Below, piece after piece: positions 8,021-16,115 of a DNA stretch of 64,000 bases. Under the pieces are notes generated by a model. The model was given only the letters and a program-made list of their open reading frames with translations, was not told the origin of the DNA and did not search any database. Every line of letters starts with the position of its first letter. Position 1 is the stretch's first letter. The DNA is from Geothrix rubra. Its GTDB lineage: Bacteria; Acidobacteriota; Holophagae; Holophagales; Holophagaceae. The stretch lies in assembly GCF_030268065.1 (NCBI RefSeq), contig NZ_BSDD01000002.1, positions 1 through 64,000 of the forward strand. Direction: 5' to 3'. Made by a program: the position numbers and the translations under genes.

Positions 8021-8928
8021 AACACCGACCAGCCGGTGCGGGTGGTGAAGCGGTCCAGGGCCTCCACGCCGGCCACGCTGTTGCCGTGGGCGTCCAGGGC
8101 CGGGCTCCATACGCAGAGGACGCCGCGCTCGGGCAGCACGGCCAGGATCCCGCCGCCCACGCCGCTCTTGCCGGGCAGGCCCACGCGGTAGGCGAAGTCG
8201 CCGGCGGCGTCGTAGGTGCCGCAGGTGAGCATGACGGCGTTGATGCGCTTGGCCTCGCTGCGGGTGAGGAGCCGGCTCCCGTCGGCCCGCAGGCCGTGGT
8301 TGGCCAGGAAGAGGCCCGCTCTCGCCAGGTCCCCGCAGCTCATGGCCAGCGAGCACTGGCGGAAGTAGTGGTCCAGCACCGCCTCCACGGGGTTCTCCAG
8401 GTTGCCGCAGCTGGCCATGAAGTGGGCCAGGGCCGCGTTGCGGTGGCCATGGGCGGCCTCTGAGGTGGCCACCTCCGCGTCCACGTCGACGGCTGCGTTC
8501 CCGCTCTCCTCGCGCAGGAAGGCGCGGAGGGCGCCCACGGAATCCCCCGTGAGGCTGAGCAGCCGGTCCACGAGGACCAGGGCCCCGGCGTTGATGAACG
8601 GGTTGCGGGGGATGCCCTTCTCGTACTCCAGCTGGACGAGGGAGTTGAAGGGGTTGCCGGAGGGCTCGCGGCCCACGCGCCGCCACAGGGCCTCGCCGTC
8701 CCGCGCCAGCACCAGCGCCAGGGCGAAGGCCTTGGACACGCTCTGGACGGAGAAGGGCGCGCGCCAGACGCCGCTGCCGAGCACCTGCCCGTCCATGGTG
8801 GCCAGGGCGATCCCGAACCGGGACGGATCCACCGCCGCCAGGGCCGGGATGTAGTCCGCCACCCGCCCCTGGGCCGCGAAGGGCGCGGATTCCCGCGCGA
8901 GGTCGTCGAGGAGGGCCTGCAGATCCAT
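8017..8928 (-). CDS. glsA: Glutaminase
   Basis: Glutaminase hydrolyses L-glutamine to glutamate and ammonia. The 303-residue protein belongs to the serine-dependent beta-lactamase-like glutaminase family. It shows the nucleophile motif SVSK (63-66) in 'FSVQSVSKAFAL', the substrate-binding 'GNPFNSLVQLEYEKGIPRNP' region, 'NAGALV', and the 'MLTCGTYDAAGDFA' and 'GKSGVGGGI' blocks. The start at 8928 gives the normal family length. It diverges from the DinB-like gene at 8958, so promoters for both should lie in the 29-base gap and within the 5' ends. Confidence 0.94.
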   Translation of the reverse strand: MDLQALLDDLARESAPFAAQGRVADYIPALAAVDPSRFGIALATMDGQVLGSGVWRAPFSVQSVSKAFALALVLARDGEALWRRVGREPSGNPFNSLVQLEYEKGIPRNPFINAGALVLVDRLLSLTGDSVGALRAFLREESGNAAVDVDAEVATSEAAHGHRNAALAHFMASCGNLENPVEAVLDHYFRQCSLAMSCGDLARAGLFLANHGLRADGSRLLTRSEAKRINAVMLTCGTYDAAGDFAYRVGLPGKSGVGGGILAVLPERGVLCVWSPALDAHGNSVAGVEALDRFTTRTGWSVF

Positions 8929-8957
8929 GGGACGAGGATCCCACAACCGGGCGTAGG

Positions 8958-9467
8958 ATGGGCGCCATGACGCCCCTGGCCGCCGACCTCCTGGTGCTGT
9001 TCCGCCGCGACCTCGCGGCCTTCGAGCGGGAGGTGGCGCTGTTCCCGGACGACGAGGCCCTCTGGCGGACGCAGCCGGGCGTCGCCAACAGCGCCGGGAA
9101 CCTGGCCCTGCACGTGGCGGGGAACCTGCGGCATTTCGCGGGCACCGTGCTGGGCGGCACGGGCTACGTCCGCGACCGGGAGGCGGAGTTCGGCCGCCGG
9201 TCGGGCCCGCGGACCGAGGTGGCGGCCGAACTCCGCGCGGCCCTGGCCGACCTCGAGGCCGTGCTGCCGGGCCTCTCCGACGCGGCCCTGGCCGCCCCCT
9301 TCCCCGTGGCGGTGGCGGGGGTCCAGCCCCCCACGGGGCGCTTCCTGCTCCACCTCGCCACCCACCTGGCCTTCCACCTGGGCCAGGCCGGGTATCTCCG
9401 GCGCGCCCTCGCAGTCGACGGCCGCAGCGCCGGGGCCATGGCCATTCCGGAGCTGATGGAGTCTTGA
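8958..9467 (+). CDS. DinB-like / DUF1572 family protein
   Basis: The 169-residue protein looks like a four-helix DinB-type domain with a putative metal site made of three His: one in 'NLALHVAGN' near residue 52 and two in 'HLATHLAFHLGQAGYLRR' near residues 135-140. DinB-like proteins include bacillithiol- or mycothiol-dependent transferases and many uncharacterised metal proteins. An alternative ATG nine bases downstream (8967) is possible. It is divergent from glsA and codirectional with the SDR gene 49 bases downstream. Confidence 0.82.
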   Translation: MGAMTPLAADLLVLFRRDLAAFEREVALFPDDEALWRTQPGVANSAGNLALHVAGNLRHFAGTVLGGTGYVRDREAEFGRRSGPRTEVAAELRAALADLEAVLPGLSDAALAAPFPVAVAGVQPPTGRFLLHLATHLAFHLGQAGYLRRALAVDGRSAGAMAIPELMES

Positions 9468-9516
9468 GCCCGCCCGCCAGGGGCGGCAGAATCGGGCCTG
9501 GCCCCAGGGAGGTTGC

Positions 9517-10260
9517 ATGCCGCTCGCAGGAAACGTCGCCCTCGTCACCGGTGCCAGCCGTGGCATTGGCGCCGCCATCGCCCGCTCCCTCGCCGCCCAG
9601 GGCGCCGCCGTGGCCGTGAACTACCACCATTCGGAGGCCGCGGCCCAGGCGCTGGTGGCCGAACTGGCCGCCGCCGGAGGGCGGGCCGTGGCCGTGAAGG
9701 GGGACGCCCGGGACCGCGCCCAGGTGGAGGCCATGGCCGCGGCCGTGAAGGCGGAGCTGGGCCCCATCGGCATCCTGGTGCTGAACGCCTCCATCGGCTT
9801 CCCCATGAAGGGCTTCCTCGACTACCCCTGGGAGGCCTTCGAGTCGAAGCTCCTGGGCGAGATGGGCGCGGCCTTCCACGGCTGCCGGGCGGTGGTGCCC
9901 CAGATGCTGGAGCGGAAGGGCGGCTCCATCGTCGCCATCACCAGCGGTCTGGCGCGGAATCCGGGCTGGGGCTTCTGCGCCCACAGCGCCGCCAAGGCGG
10001 CCCTGGAGGGCTTCGTGCGGGCCCTGGCCTTCGAGCTCGGCCCCATGGGGATCCGCGTGAACGCCGTGGCCCCGGGCCTCACCCTCACGGACGCCACCGC
10101 CCAGCTGCCCGAGAAGCACAAGCAGGCGGCCGCGGAGCACACCCCCCTGCGCCGCAACGGGCTGGCCGGGGACGTGGCGGAGGCCGTGGCCGGGATCCTA
10201 CAGGCCGGCTTCGTCACCGGCGCCACCCTCCCCGTCAACGGCGGCGGGCACGTCTTCTAG
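9517..10260 (+). CDS. Short-chain dehydrogenase/reductase with His replacing the catalytic Tyr
   Basis: The 247-residue protein is a classical SDR by length and pattern: TGASRGIG (11-18) binds the dinucleotide, 'LVLNAS' stands where NNAG is usual, Ser143 (VAITSG) and Lys160 are in place, and 'GIRVNAVAPG' follows. The YxxxK catalytic tyrosine is replaced: the sequence reads AHSAAK, with His156 at the Tyr position. It otherwise resembles FabG-like 3-oxoacyl-ACP reductases. The change could alter or abolish reductase activity. A DUF4199-like gene begins eight bases after its stop and may be in one transcript with it. Confidence 0.88.
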   Translation: MPLAGNVALVTGASRGIGAAIARSLAAQGAAVAVNYHHSEAAAQALVAELAAAGGRAVAVKGDARDRAQVEAMAAAVKAELGPIGILVLNASIGFPMKGFLDYPWEAFESKLLGEMGAAFHGCRAVVPQMLERKGGSIVAITSGLARNPGWGFCAHSAAKAALEGFVRALAFELGPMGIRVNAVAPGLTLTDATAQLPEKHKQAAAEHTPLRRNGLAGDVAEAVAGILQAGFVTGATLPVNGGGHVF

Positions 10261-10268
10261 GAGCCACG

Positions 10269-10745
10269 ATGGCGACGCTTCGCGCGGGGATCATCCTCGG
10301 GATCCTGGTGGTGCTGTGGACCTTCGTCATGGGGTTCACGGGCTGGTACCACCACCCCTCCCTGTTCGTCCTCTTCTGGCTGGTGATCCCTCTCCAGATC
10401 GCCGTGCTGCTGGTGCTGCTGCGGATCACGGCGCCGGCCAGCGGCTACCTGCGGCAGGTGGGCAACGGCGTGGCCGCCTCCGTGATCGCCTCCGCCATCA
10501 TCTTCCTCGGCAGCCTGTTCTTCACGGTGGTGCTGTTCCCCAGCTACTTCCGCGAGATGGAGGCCCTGGGGCGCCTGAAGATGGCCCAGCAGGGCCTGGC
10601 CCCCGCCCAGATCGAGGCCCTGATCCAGGCCCAGGCCTCCATGCAGCGGCCCCTGCCCACGGCCTTCTCCGGCGTCCTGGGCACCTGGTTCACGGGCCTG
10701 CTCACGTCGCTGATCGCCGCCACCTGGCTGCGGAAGAAGAGCTAA
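10269..10745 (+). CDS. DUF4199-like integral membrane protein
   Basis: This 158-residue protein has four hydrophobic helices (about residues 7-27, 31-50, 67-90 and 132-152). Between the third and fourth is an amphipathic segment 'FREMEALGRLKMAQQGLAPAQIEALIQAQ'. That arrangement fits DUF4199-type membrane proteins, whose function is unknown. It begins eight bases after the SDR gene. Its TAA stop overlaps the stop of the convergent Nudix gene. Confidence 0.75.
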   Translation: MATLRAGIILGILVVLWTFVMGFTGWYHHPSLFVLFWLVIPLQIAVLLVLLRITAPASGYLRQVGNGVAASVIASAIIFLGSLFFTVVLFPSYFREMEALGRLKMAQQGLAPAQIEALIQAQASMQRPLPTAFSGVLGTWFTGLLTSLIAATWLRKKS

Positions 10746-11188
10746 CGCTCCCGCCGCACCACCTCCACCAGCGCGAGGGGATGGCGGAGCCCCGCCCGGG
10801 CGTCGTCCACGCAGCGGAGCACCAGGCCCGAGCGCAGGGGCGCCGCGGCCAGCTCGTCGCGGCTGAGCCAGCGGCAGCCGAGGATCTCGGGATCCTCGGG
10901 AACGGCCTCCACGCCGTCGGGCACGGTGCCCGTGAAGCAGATGCGGCAGTAGTCGCGGCCGTTGCGGGCCTGCAGCTGGTAGATCCCCACCACCGCCTCC
11001 GGTGTGAAGGGTAGGCCGGTCTCCTCCCTCACCTCGCGGCGCACGGCGTCGAGGATCGTCTCGCCGGGATCCACGTGGCCTGCGGGCTGGTTGAACACCC
11101 GCTCGGGGTGGACGCCATCCGTCTCCTCCACGACGAGGAAGCGCCCCTGGCGCTCGATGACGGCGGCGACGGTGAGGGACCAGGTCAT
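10742..11188 (-). CDS. Nudix hydrolase, NudJ-like
   Basis: Nudix enzymes hydrolyse nucleoside diphosphates linked to another moiety. The 148-residue protein contains a complete Nudix box, GHVDPGETILDAVRREV followed by REETGL, with all the metal-binding Glu residues. The N terminus 'FLVVEETDG' and 'FNQPAGHVDPGE' match NudJ, which acts on thiamine pyrophosphate and HMP-PP in E. coli; that assignment is by resemblance. Two ATGs are close together. The second (11188) is favoured because GGAG lies six bases upstream, while it directly touches the first (11194). Confidence 0.88.
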   Translation of the reverse strand: MTWSLTVAAVIERQGRFLVVEETDGVHPERVFNQPAGHVDPGETILDAVRREVREETGLPFTPEAVVGIYQLQARNGRDYCRICFTGTVPDGVEAVPEDPEILGCRWLSRDELAAAPLRSGLVLRCVDDARAGLRHPLALVEVVRRER

Positions 11189-11382
11189 GGGCATCTCCGG
11201 ACAGGTCCCATGATGCCCTTGCCCGGGCCGGCGCAGGGCCTATGGTGGCCCCGGACGGACGCATGCCTGTGCACGATCGCAGTCCTCCGGACTTGCACAA
11301 GGAAATTCCCGTCGCCTTCGACGACCAACGGAGGCCCCTGTCCCGGAGCCTCCAGGGTCATCTGTTGAACAGGAGGAAGGAT

Positions 11383-12228
11383 ATGGTCCGACGCAACGCG
11401 CTTTGCGTAGGCATCAACACCTACAAGAACTTCCCAACGGCCACCCTCCACGGCTGCGTCAACGACGCCAACGACATGGCCCAGCTGCTGAAGGACGTGA
11501 ACGGCTTCACGGATGCGGAGATCACCCGGCTGACCGACCAGAACGCCACCAAGGCCAACATCATGAAGGAACTGAAACGCATGGTGACCGAGGCGCGGAA
11601 CGGGAAGATCAACCACCTGGTGTTCAGCCTCTCCAGCCACGGCACCCAGGTGCCCGACCTGAACCTGGACGAGATGGACCGGGCCGACGAGGCCTTCTGC
11701 CCCCACGACCTGGCCCAGAGCGGCACCCAGTGGAACCGCGACCACATCATCGTGGATGACGAGCTGCATGACCTGTTCATCCAGCTCCCGCCGAACGTGC
11801 TGCTCGAGGTCTACCTCGACACCTGCCACAGCGGGACCGGGCTGAAGGCCATCGACCTGCTGCTGGACCGGAAGCCCCGCTACCTGCCCCCGCCCTCCAT
11901 CGAGGCCTTCCGCGACATGGAGCTCCGCCGGGCGCGGCCCCAGCACCTCAAGCTGCTGGAGAAGGGCCTCACCCACCACATCCTGTGGACCGCCTGCAAG
12001 GACCACCAGACCAGCGCCGACGCCCTCATCGGCGGCGACTGGCACGGCGCCTTCACGTACTACCTGTGCAAGGAGATGCGGACCGGGAAGAACAAGCTGT
12101 CCCGGGCCAAGGTGCTGGCCAAGGTCCGGACCGACCTCGCCAACGCCCACTTCACCCAGACCCCGCAGCTGGAATGCGAGGCCACCGTCCGCCACGCCAC
12201 CCACCACGAGGAGGCGCTGGTCACGTAG
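11383..12228 (+). CDS. Caspase-family (C14, metacaspase-like) peptidase
   Basis: This 281-residue protein is a bare caspase-like domain. The catalytic dyad is visible: His86 in 'FSLSSHGTQVPD' and Cys148 in 'YLDTCHSGTG', each after a hydrophobic strand as in metacaspases, which cut after Arg or Lys. It opens with 'RNALCVGINTYKN', the usual first strand, followed by the 'LHGCVNDANDMAQLL' helix. There is no signal peptide, membrane segment or fused sensor domain, so it should be cytoplasmic. The start at 11383 has an exceptionally strong AGGAGGAAGG site. It is monocistronic, followed by a strong bidirectional terminator. Bacterial relatives act in stress, signalling or defence; nothing here tells which. 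Confidence 0.9.
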   Translation: MVRRNALCVGINTYKNFPTATLHGCVNDANDMAQLLKDVNGFTDAEITRLTDQNATKANIMKELKRMVTEARNGKINHLVFSLSSHGTQVPDLNLDEMDRADEAFCPHDLAQSGTQWNRDHIIVDDELHDLFIQLPPNVLLEVYLDTCHSGTGLKAIDLLLDRKPRYLPPPSIEAFRDMELRRARPQHLKLLEKGLTHHILWTACKDHQTSADALIGGDWHGAFTYYLCKEMRTGKNKLSRAKVLAKVRTDLANAHFTQTPQLECEATVRHATHHEEALVT

Positions 12229-12247
12229 CCGGAAGTCCCGGTACGGC

Positions 12248-12274
12248 AAGGGACCCCGCCCGGCGGGGTCCCTT
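12248..12274. terminator. Bidirectional terminator between the caspase gene and ahcY
   Basis: A near-perfect hairpin pairs AAGGGACCCCGCC (12248-12260) with GGCGGGGTCCCTT (12262-12274). It separates two convergent genes and can serve both strands. Confidence 0.8.
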
Positions 12275-12293
12275 GTCCTGTCCCGGGCCGGGA

Positions 12294-13691
<1,398 letters not shown>

Positions 13692-13751
13692 GGGACCTCC
13701 TCGTGGAACCGGACGACGGGCGAACCCACCTCGCCAACCCGGTGCAGGGTT

Positions 13752-13836
13752 GAGGTGAGCGCCGTTCCTGGAAGGATGGGTCCGAGCCTGGGATCCCGCA
13801 CAGCCGATCCGGCGGGTCCTGCAGCGCTCCTCGGAC
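13752..13836 (-). promoter_or_regulatory. SAH riboswitch upstream of ahcY
   Basis: Read on the minus strand, the leader contains the SAH-riboswitch hallmarks: CCGAGGAGCGCTGC, then CCAGGCTCGG, then AACGGCGCTCA. The P1 stem is GTCCGAG (13836-13830) with CTCGGAC (13786-13780), perfect over seven pairs. The pseudoknot is GAGCGC (13829-13824) with GCGCTC (13762-13757), perfect over six pairs. The known class (Rfam SAH riboswitch) senses S-adenosylhomocysteine and turns on ahcY, the downstream gene here. About 60 bases separate it from the start codon. No clear intrinsic terminator is visible between them. Confidence 0.93.
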
Positions 13837-13921
13837 CCCTCCAGGATAGGTGGATCCGGGGCATTCCTGAAGGATTCCGGGACCGGGGACCGGTCCCTGT
13901 CCCATCAGGTCCCGATTCCTT

Positions 13922-14088
13922 TGGTTTTGATATGTCACTTTTTCAATTTTTTGAATCTATAAATTTACTAAATTTAAATATTTGAATATTTTGAATTAAT
14001 AAAAATTTAGAAAATATTGTAATATTTTGATTACACATACATAACATGATTATTGATTAAATCTTTTATTTAAAGCACTTATAAAGTC
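13922..14088. other. Extremely AT-rich intergenic island
   Basis: About 165 bases here are almost only A and T (roughly 85% by eye), in a chromosome near 70% GC. Runs such as ttttttgaat and aaatttaaatattt recur. It lies between the divergent ahcY leader and the ComEA-like gene, so it probably contains both promoters. No gene, tRNA or insertion-sequence end is visible. It could be a curved-DNA or nucleoid-protein binding site. Confidence 0.8.
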
Positions 14089-14133
14089 GGCACGAATCTC
14101 GATTTTCCTCGATCGCCCTGAAAGGAGGCGATC

Positions 14134-14439
14134 ATGTCCAACCCCCTCTCCACCCTGGCCCTGGCCTTCGCCCTGGCCCTTCCCCTCGCCGCCGCTGGCC
14201 CGGCCCCCCGGCAGCCCCAGCGGCCCGTGAACCTCAACACGGCCACCGTCACCGAGCTCATGCAGCTCCCCCGCATCGGGCAGAAGACCGCCGAGCGCAT
14301 CGTCGCCTTCCGCAAGGAGCACGGCGGGTTCCAGCGCCCGGAGGAGCTGATGAACGTGAAGGGCATCGGCGAGAAGGCCTTCGCCCGCCTCAAGCCCTTC
14401 CTGGCGGCGACCCCCCGGCCCGCCTCGGCGCTCCGGTAG
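14134..14439 (+). CDS. ComEA-like secreted helix-hairpin-helix DNA-binding protein
   Basis: The 101-residue protein has a signal peptide (residues 1-21, AFALALPLAAA) and then the ComEA-type double helix-hairpin-helix: 'VNLNTATVTELMQLPRIGQKTAERIV' and 'FQRPEELMNVKGIGEKAFARL'. In transformable bacteria ComEA binds incoming double-stranded DNA in the periplasm and helps pull it across the outer membrane. AAAGGAGG precedes the start. A pseudopilin gene begins ten bases after its stop, which supports a transformation or type IV pilus role. Confidence 0.87.
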   Translation: MSNPLSTLALAFALALPLAAAGPAPRQPQRPVNLNTATVTELMQLPRIGQKTAERIVAFRKEHGGFQRPEELMNVKGIGEKAFARLKPFLAATPRPASALR

Positions 14440-14448
14440 GCGGCGGCC

Positions 14449-14973
14449 ATGGGCACCGGCCTGCTCCGAATCCCCCTCACCGGCGCAGGCCGGCACGCCC
14501 AGCGGGGGGTCTCCCTCCTGGACTTCACCCTCACCATGGGGATCTCTGGCCTTCTCGCCCTGGTGGGGGCCACCCAGTGGCACCCGGGCCACGCCGAGCT
14601 GGGCGCTGCCCAGCACGAGCTGGCCGAGAGCCTGGACCAGGCCTTCGTCATGGCCCGGGCCCGGGGCGTCAACGTCACCGTGGGCCTGGGCAACGGCCAG
14701 GGACCCAACCACCTGCCCATCCGCCTGGGCCGCCGGGTGAAGTGGGGCAAGCCCGCCCGCGTCCCCCTGCCGCCGGGCATGGACGACCCGGCGAAGGCGG
14801 ACATCCAGGGCGAGGCCCATCCGCTTATCACGGTGACCCCGCGGCACACCGCCACCGCCAGCTGCTGGTTCCTGAACGACGGGGAGGAGGTGCTCTGCAT
14901 GCGCCTGTCGAACCGGGGACGGGTCCGGATGCTGCGCTGGCGCCCGGACCTCCGGCACTGGGCGAGGGCCTGA
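14449..14973 (+). CDS. Type IV pilin-like (GspH/FimT-type) pseudopilin
   Basis: The 174-residue protein has a prepilin N terminus: Gly20 then VSLLDFTLTMGISGLLALVG. Cleavage would leave Val at +1 and Asp at +5, where most pilins have Glu. The hydrophobic helix (21-42) is followed by an 'ELAESLDQAFVMARARGVNVTV' helix-strand and a beta-rich C-terminal domain, as in GspH/FimT minor pseudopilins. Minor pseudopilins of this type prime pilus assembly, and FimT can bind DNA during transformation. Its TGA overlaps the ATG of the next gene. Confidence 0.82.
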   Translation: MGTGLLRIPLTGAGRHAQRGVSLLDFTLTMGISGLLALVGATQWHPGHAELGAAQHELAESLDQAFVMARARGVNVTVGLGNGQGPNHLPIRLGRRVKWGKPARVPLPPGMDDPAKADIQGEAHPLITVTPRHTATASCWFLNDGEEVLCMRLSNRGRVRMLRWRPDLRHWARA

Positions 14974-15410
14974 TGCGCGCCGCCCACCCCTTTCTCGACA
15001 CGCTGGGCCGCGCCGCGGCCCGGATCCTCCCGGGCCCCCTCAGTCCGCCCCTCCAGGCCGCCCAGCGGGAGCTCCGCCGCAACCTGCACCTGGCTTTCAG
15101 CCTGGCCACCACCCACCGGCGCGCCGTGTGCGTGGCGCCCGGCGCCGGCCCAGGCCACCTGGCCCTCCGCCTGCCCGAGGGCGTGCGCTGGGGCCGACCG
15201 GCCTCCATTCCGATGCCACCCGAGCTGGCCGGCAGCGGCTGGCGTTCCGGCCGGCCACGCCCCCTCACCCTCCTGCCCCAGGGACGGGCCGCCGCCAACG
15301 TCTGGTTCCTCCATCACGGGCGGGAGGCCCTGTGCCTGCGCCTGGGACTGGGGGGGCAGGTGGCCTTCCTGCGCTACCGCCCGCGCCTGGGCGCCTGGAC
15401 GGAGGCCTGA
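14973..15410 (+). CDS. Truncated paralog of the preceding pseudopilin, without a pilin helix
   Basis: The 145-residue product aligns by eye with the previous protein: 'LRRNLHLAFSLATTHRRAVCV' with 'LAESLDQAFVMARARGVNVTV', 'LPEGVRWGRPASIPMPPEL' with 'LGRRVKWGKPARVPLPPGM', and 'ANVWFLHHGREALCLRL' with 'ASCWFLNDGEEVLCMRL'. It lacks the prepilin signal and transmembrane helix, so it cannot enter a pilus the usual way. Translation is coupled to the pseudopilin by a TGATG overlap. It may be a cytoplasmic decoy or partner, or a decaying duplicate. Confidence 0.75.
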   Translation: MRAAHPFLDTLGRAAARILPGPLSPPLQAAQRELRRNLHLAFSLATTHRRAVCVAPGAGPGHLALRLPEGVRWGRPASIPMPPELAGSGWRSGRPRPLTLLPQGRAAANVWFLHHGREALCLRLGLGGQVAFLRYRPRLGAWTEA

Positions 15411-15412
15411 CC

Positions 15413-16093
15413 ATGCGCATCCTTGACCTCTCCCCGGACCAGCGCCCCCGGGAGCGCCTCCTCGCCGGCCACGGCGAGGCCCTGGCGGACGCGGAGCTGC
15501 TGGCCCTGCTCTGGGGCACGGGCCGCCAGGGCCAGAGCGCCGTGGAGCTGGCCCAGGCCCTGCTCGGCCGCACCGGCGGCCTCTCGGGCCTCATGGCCCT
15601 GGGGCTCCAGGACTGGCTGGACCAGCCGGGCCTCGGCCCCGCCAAGGCCGGCCAGCTCTGGGCCGCCGCCGAGCTGGCCCGCCGGGCCCAGCGGAGCGCG
15701 GAACGCCCCCGCATCACCAGCCCCCGGGCCGCCGGCAGCTACCTGCTGCCCCGCTGCCAGGGCTGGACGGAGGAGCGCTTCGGCCTCCTGGCCCTCAACG
15801 CCAAGGGCGACCTCCTGGCCGAGCGCATCCTCAGCCAGGGCACGGCCACGGCCACGCTCATCAGCCCGCGGGAGTTCTTCCGCGAGGCCCTGCGCTACGG
15901 CGCCACCACGGCCCTGGCCTTCCACAACCACCCCAGCGGCGATCCGGCTCCCAGCCGGGAGGACGTGCAGCTCACGCGGCGCCTCCAGGCCGCCGGGGAA
16001 TCGCTCGGCGTCCCCCTGGCCGACCACCTGATCCTGGGCAGCGACCGCTACCACAGCTTCCGGGCCGCCGAGGGCTGGGACCGGCAGGCCTGA
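15413..16093 (+). CDS. radC: RadC/JAB-domain protein
   Basis: The 226-residue protein has an N-terminal helix-hairpin-helix region ('LDQPGLGPAKAGQLWAA', near 69-85) and a C-terminal MPN/JAMM domain. The JAMM metal site is intact: HNHPSGDPAPSRED (171-184), with His171, His173 and Asp184. RadC is often linked to natural transformation and mobile elements, but its biochemical role is unsettled. GGAGG lies ten bases before the ATG, inside the end of the previous gene. It is the fourth gene of the ComEA/pseudopilin run and its last. Confidence 0.92.
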   Translation: MRILDLSPDQRPRERLLAGHGEALADAELLALLWGTGRQGQSAVELAQALLGRTGGLSGLMALGLQDWLDQPGLGPAKAGQLWAAAELARRAQRSAERPRITSPRAAGSYLLPRCQGWTEERFGLLALNAKGDLLAERILSQGTATATLISPREFFREALRYGATTALAFHNHPSGDPAPSREDVQLTRRLQAAGESLGVPLADHLILGSDRYHSFRAAEGWDRQA

Positions 16094-16115
16094 AGCCCGC
16101 CGGTCCCGTTCATCC

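Noticed and set aside
13922-14088. An insertion sequence or prophage remnant in the AT-rich island
   Set aside because: No terminal repeats, target duplication or coding remnant could be found.
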